The translations under genes and the position numbers were made by a program. A stretch of DNA of 9,075 nt, from NCBI GenBank assembly GCA_020720905.1, contig DYNT01000046.1, forward strand, positions 1 through 9,075, in the 5' to 3' direction. Below, in pieces: positions 6,305 through 9,075 of the stretch; the stretch's first letter is position 1, and each line of letters begins with the position of its first letter. The DNA is from Micavibrio aeruginosavorus. GTDB lineage: Bacteria > Pseudomonadota > Alphaproteobacteria > UBA9219. The notes under the pieces are model-generated. The model was not told the origin of the DNA. It saw only the letters and a program-made list of their open reading frames with translations, and did not search any database.

Positions 6305-7362
6305 CGACGCCCACGCCCCTTCGCGTTGCCGCTGTTGGTCTTGGCTGGGTCGCCCTTCACAGGCATATCCCCGCCCTTAACCGCTCCCCTGCGTTTTCGT
6401 TGGTCGGCGTGGTTGATCGCCATAATGGATTGGCCGCACAGATTGCCCAAAAGCAGAGCCTTCGCTTTCACGCGCAAACGGATAACCTGAACGACGTAGC
6501 ATGGCTGGATCACGTGGATGCCGTGACCATTGCCGCGCCGCCCGCCGCACATGCGCGACTTGTTTTAGCAGCGCTGGCTCAAGGCAAGCATGTTCTGGTT
6601 GAAAAACCTTTTGCCATGACGCTCAGCGAAGGCGAAGCCATGGCCGCCGCTGCGCAGCAAGCCCATAAAACACTTTGCATCGTCCATAATTTTCAGTTTG
6701 GCCGCGCCGCGCAAAAGCTGCGCCGCGATCTGGCGTGTGGTCGCCTTGGCTCTATCCGCCGCATTGCCGCAAGCCAGCTGGGCAACCCCCTGCGCCGCCT
6801 TCCCGCTTGGTATGAAAGCCTGCCGCTGGGTCTTTTCTATGACGAAAGCCCGCACTTCTTTTATCTGCTGCAAAGTCTGGCGCAAGGCCGCATGAGCCTT
6901 CTCCACGCGCATGGCGTCAAAGGACAGAAGGGCGAGAGAACTCCCTCTCTCGTCCATCTTCTCTACCGCGATGAAAACGGCATCCCCATCACCATTGACT
7001 GCCAATTTGATAGCGCGATCAGCGAATGGCATGTTATGGTGACGGGCGAAAAGGCTGTCGGAATCCTTGATATCTTCCGCGATATCTATATCCGCCTTCC
7101 CAACGATGGGCAGCACAACGCGCTGCAAATCCTGCGCACCAGCGCCGCCGCCTTTAGCCAGCATTTCTGGCAGCATGTCCCCAACGGCCTCGCCCTTTTG
7201 CGTGGATGCCTTGATTATGGTAATGATGAAATTGTGCGCCGTTTTGCAACAGCCCTTCGCACAGGCACGCCCGATCAGCTTATCGGGTCGCAAGCCGCGC
7301 TCACCGTTTTAACACAACAACACGAAGCTGTGCAGGCTCTTTCAGGAAGCCTTTATCCATGA
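6301..7362 (+). CDS. Gfo/Idh/MocA family NAD(P)-dependent oxidoreductase
   Basis: This 353-residue enzyme probably oxidises or reduces a sugar, sugar nucleotide or inositol-like substrate using NAD(P). The N-terminal Rossmann fold shows GLGWVALHRHIPAL (13-26) with an acidic residue after the second strand (VVDR, 37-40). The family signature EKP is at 101-103 in LVEKPFAMT. The C-terminal domain has the usual acid-histidine pair in YDESPHFFYLL (D181, H185). Length and motifs fit a complete, active member. The start ATG overlaps the TGA of the AAA+ gene by four bases, with no strong ribosome site of its own, so translation is probably coupled. Its stop overlaps the glycosyltransferase start the same way. 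The pairing with a glycosyltransferase suggests preparation of a sugar donor or tailoring of a glycan. The substrate cannot be named from the sequence. Confidence 0.88.
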   Translation: MTTPTPLRVAAVGLGWVALHRHIPALNRSPAFSLVGVVDRHNGLAAQIAQKQSLRFHAQTDNLNDVAWLDHVDAVTIAAPPAAHARLVLAALAQGKHVLVEKPFAMTLSEGEAMAAAAQQAHKTLCIVHNFQFGRAAQKLRRDLACGRLGSIRRIAASQLGNPLRRLPAWYESLPLGLFYDESPHFFYLLQSLAQGRMSLLHAHGVKGQKGERTPSLVHLLYRDENGIPITIDCQFDSAISEWHVMVTGEKAVGILDIFRDIYIRLPNDGQHNALQILRTSAAAFSQHFWQHVPNGLALLRGCLDYGNDEIVRRFATALRTGTPDQLIGSQAALTVLTQQHEAVQALSGSLYP

Positions 7363-8537
7363 CCGCCGCCCTATCGCCTCCATCCGAAAAAGCGCTCACA
7401 ATCGCCGTTGTGACGCATTATTATGACGGCCATGGCGGCGGCATCGAACACGTCGCTCACACGTTGATCAACGAAGTGTCTAGCTTGGGCACTTTCCATT
7501 TTATCTGGATGGCCAGCGATTGCGACCCCGCCCCCGTGATGAAGGGACAGACAACGGCTCCCATGGCCTCGTGCAACGTGATTGAGCGAATGCTGGGCTT
7601 ACCGATGCCTTTGTGGGGATGGAAAAGCCTGCGCGCCCTGCGCCGCACCATCCAAAAAGCCGATCTTCTTTGGCTTCACGATACGCTTTATAGCGGCAAC
7701 ATCGCAGCGTTCCTGTTCGCCAAGCGTGCTGGCAAGCCCATCATCATTACGCAACATATCGCGCCCATTCCCTATCGCAATCCGCTTTTGCGGTGGCTGA
7801 TGCGCCTTGCGGATCAAATGATCACCGCGCCCATGCTGAAAAACGCTGACGAGGTGATTTTTATCAGTGACCGTGTTGCAGATGATTATTATCGCCGCGT
7901 TGCCTTCACCAAGCCGATCAAAGTCATTCCCAACGGCGTTGAGGTGCGCCTGTTTCACCCCCCTATTGCAGAAAATCGTCGCTTTTTGCGTCAACAATTC
8001 GCGCTTAAAAACGATCAACCTGTTTTGCTTTTCGTTGGGCGCTTTGTCGAAAAGAAAGGTCTGGATGTTATCCATCGCCTTGCGCTTCTTTTTCCCGATT
8101 GGCGTTTTTGGCTGGCCGGAAACGGCAGCCTTAATCCTACGGCATGGCTTTTGCCCAATGTTCATGTTTTTTCCGATCGTAAGGGGCAAAGCCTTGCCGA
8201 GCTTTATCAGGCCGCCGATCTTTTGCTGATGCCCAGTTACGGCGAGGGCTTTCCCCTCGTCATTCAAGAAGCGATGGCCTGCGGCCTTCCCGTTTTGTGC
8301 GCGCCGGAAACGGCGCAAGGCTGCGCCCCTGCTGCTGCGCACCTACACCTTGCCGAGGTTTGGCCCAACAATGCCGAGCGCACAGCCGCCGTGTGGTATG
8401 AAAAACTAAAGGCCTTCCCTCTGCCTTTGCCTTTGATCGCCCCCATCAAAGACATTGCCGAGTTTGCGCTACTCTCTTGGGACTGGCCACCCATTACACG
8501 GGTCTATGCCGACATCCTCAAAAAAATGCGCCGGTAG
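7359..8537 (+). CDS. GT4-type glycosyltransferase (GT-B fold)
   Basis: This 392-residue retaining glycosyltransferase probably transfers a sugar from a nucleotide donor to a glycan or lipid acceptor at the inner face of the cytoplasmic membrane. The N-terminal acceptor domain begins with THYYDGHGGGIEHVAHTL (19-36), containing the glycine-rich loop. The interdomain signature is VIPNGVEVRLFHP (189-201). The donor domain has FVGRFVEKKGLDV (225-237) with R228 and K233. It also has the EX7E motif at E296 and E304 in GEGFPLVIQEAMACGLPV. All expected catalytic residues are present, and there is no transmembrane segment. The start shares ATGA with the previous stop, and AGGA lies about 11 bases upstream. 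It is the last gene of the plus-strand run and converges on miaA. Family is secure; donor and acceptor are unknown. Confidence 0.92.
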   Translation: MTAALSPPSEKALTIAVVTHYYDGHGGGIEHVAHTLINEVSSLGTFHFIWMASDCDPAPVMKGQTTAPMASCNVIERMLGLPMPLWGWKSLRALRRTIQKADLLWLHDTLYSGNIAAFLFAKRAGKPIIITQHIAPIPYRNPLLRWLMRLADQMITAPMLKNADEVIFISDRVADDYYRRVAFTKPIKVIPNGVEVRLFHPPIAENRRFLRQQFALKNDQPVLLFVGRFVEKKGLDVIHRLALLFPDWRFWLAGNGSLNPTAWLLPNVHVFSDRKGQSLAELYQAADLLLMPSYGEGFPLVIQEAMACGLPVLCAPETAQGCAPAAAHLHLAEVWPNNAERTAAVWYEKLKAFPLPLPLIAPIKDIAEFALLSWDWPPITRVYADILKKMRR

Positions 8538-8574
8538 TTTTTATCGTCGTTCTCTCTCACGCCTCTGAATTTTT

Positions 8575-8620
8575 GCTTTTGGCGACCCAAAGTCGGGCGA
8601 AGTTTACAAAAGCGTTTTAA
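8575..8620 (+). terminator. Weak candidate terminator after the glycosyltransferase gene
   Basis: A seven-base stem (8575-8581 with 8607-8613) encloses a small CGAC/GTCG inner hairpin and is followed by a short T-run (8615-8618). The outer stem is AT-rich and the T-run is short, so this is only a candidate, supported mainly by its position 37 bases after the stop codon. Confidence 0.25.
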
Positions 8621-8768
8621 ATCAACGGGTTAGCTGATGCCCCAAATCGAGTCAGTATTGTTCTATTTCAATAGGTTACGGCATTAACTTTGAGCGGAAG
8701 GCGACCGAGAGGCACTATCCCACGCTCTTGGGGCTGAGAATCGATGTTTTTTTGCTAACATATTGATA

Positions 8769-8789
8769 TATAGTCCGTCCGCTTGAAAA
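8769..8789. repeat. 21-bp exact copy of the inverted-repeat arm
   Basis: These 21 bases are the exact reverse complement of 2639-2659, the outer part of the right arm of the 115-bp element. The match stops after CTTGAAAA, where the sequence changes to GGCAGG and runs into the hairpin. It looks like a solitary or decayed end of the same repeat family. Confidence 0.7.
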
Positions 8790-8800
8790 GGCAGGCTGGG

Positions 8801-8841
8801 TCCCGCATCTGCGCGACGCTCACGCGTCGCTTCGTGCGGGA
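8801..8841. repeat. Two-tier palindromic hairpin repeat
   Basis: The outer stem TCCCGCA (8801-8807) pairs with TGCGGGA (8835-8841). The inner stem GCGACGC (8813-8819) pairs with GCGTCGC (8824-8830) around the loop TCAC. The CCCGCA...TGCGGGATGACG pattern resembles the palindromic intergenic repeats scattered through many proteobacterial genomes. Neither strand has a T-run directly after the stem, so it is not a standard terminator, although it lies between two convergent genes and could block transcription. Confidence 0.65.
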
Positions 8842-8871
8842 TGACGAAGAAGGGGGGATGACGAAGAAGGG
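8838..8871. repeat. 17-bp tandem duplication
   Basis: The unit GGGATGACGAAGAAGGG occurs at 8838-8854 and again, identical, at 8855-8871. The first unit overlaps the closing arm of the hairpin, so part of the hairpin repeat's edge seems to have been duplicated, perhaps by slippage. Confidence 0.8.
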
Positions 8872-8888
8872 GACAGGAGGCAATCTCG

Positions 8889-9075
8889 TCAAGGTTTTAT
8901 GAGTCCTTTCATAGGGCGGCTGGTACAAGACACAATCTTCCACTGATTGCGCAGCCACGTCATTTGCCGCTTGGCATAGTTGCGCGTGGCTTGCTGCGCT
9001 TTGGCGATAGCTTCATCCAGCGTTATCTCTCCTCGCAGATGAGCGGCAAGCTCTGGCACGCCCAAAATCTTCATG
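8889..9075 (-). CDS. miaA: MiaA, tRNA dimethylallyltransferase (3' end only)
   Basis: Only the last 62 or so codons are in the window; the gene continues past the right edge. MiaA transfers a dimethylallyl group to N6 of A37 in tRNAs reading UNN codons, making the i6A substrate of MiaB. The visible part is the characteristic C-terminus: KILGVPEL, then AHLRGEITLDEAI, then ATRNYAKRQMTWLRNQ. The invariant KRQ-TW motif makes the family clear. After it comes a tail of 17 residues before the TGA (8889-8891). The P-loop and catalytic core cannot be examined. It is convergent with the glycosyltransferase gene and on the same strand as miaB about 7.7 kb away. Confidence 0.95.
   Translation of the reverse strand, partial: MKILGVPELAAHLRGEITLDEAIAKAQQATRNYAKRQMTWLRNQWKIVSCTSRPMKGLIKP

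Larger units (their letters stand above)
8538..8888. other. Convergent intergenic region
   Basis: This 351-base stretch separates the glycosyltransferase stop from the miaA stop. I see no coding sequence with a start, ribosome site and recognisable protein, and no tRNA or known small RNA. A weak stem (GCTTTTG at 8575-8581 with CAAAAGC at 8607-8613, followed by GTTTTAAAT) could end plus-strand transcription. The middle (about 8620-8745) is featureless to me. The right part contains the repeat arm, hairpin and tandem duplication listed separately. Confidence 0.6.

Noticed and set aside
6565..7293. Minus-strand reading frame of 242 codons
   Set aside because: Antisense to the Gfo/Idh oxidoreductase gene, whose motifs are unambiguous; a codon-bias shadow.
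7599..8342. Minus-strand reading frame of 247 codons
   Set aside because: Antisense to the glycosyltransferase catalytic domain and resembling no protein family I know.
8620..8660. Possible tRNA fragment or attachment site (GGGTTAGC...AAATCGAGTC)
   Set aside because: No cloverleaf can be drawn and no duplicate of the sequence is seen elsewhere in the window.
8801..8841. Rho-independent terminator
   Set aside because: Strong stems but no T-run follows on either strand; better described as a palindromic repeat.
8838..8871. CRISPR-like repeat
   Set aside because: Two units directly joined with no spacer; it is a simple tandem duplication.
8755..8958. Minus-strand reading frame of 67 codons
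   Set aside because: It overlaps the miaA 3' end in another frame and is otherwise made of hairpin and tandem-repeat sequence.

Overview
The window looks like a chromosome segment of an alphaproteobacterium of moderate GC content, probably from an uncultured or poorly sampled lineage. The main support is the minus-strand order DUF1036 gene, plsC-type acyltransferase, miaB; an acyltransferase directly upstream of miaB is common in Alphaproteobacteria. The MiaA, MiaB and DUF1036 proteins are also alphaproteobacterial in style. I cannot place it below class.

Layout. On the minus strand (1-2499) lie a 3'-truncated miaB, overlapped by 8 bases by a lysophosphatidate-type acyltransferase gene, and upstream of that a small secreted DUF1036 protein. 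A roughly 250-base intergenic region (2533-2783) carries a 115-bp inverted-repeat, MITE-like element and the leader of the next gene. On the plus strand (2784-8537) are four genes: a full-length aconitase-family protein, a single-domain ClpA/B-like AAA+ ATPase, a Gfo/Idh/MocA oxidoreductase and a GT4 glycosyltransferase. The last three are joined by 4-base ATGA overlaps. A 351-base convergent intergenic region (8538-8888) holds another copy of the repeat arm, a two-tier hairpin and a 17-bp tandem duplication. The 3' end of miaA, on the minus strand, closes the window.

How the genes fit together. MiaA and MiaB act in sequence on tRNA A37 (i6A, then ms2i6A) and flank the plus-strand block. The Gfo/Idh enzyme and glycosyltransferase suggest modification of a sugar and its transfer to an envelope polysaccharide or lipid.

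The most unusual gene is the 857-residue aconitase homologue. It keeps the whole four-domain scaffold, but the three [4Fe-4S] cysteines and nearly every recognisable catalytic or substrate motif are replaced. It therefore reads as an intact pseudo-aconitase. It sits 68 bases upstream of an AAA+ ATPase that is reduced to one ClpB-D1-like module and lacks the aromatic pore-loop residue. Whether these two proteins work together, or with the sugar genes, is inference from proximity.
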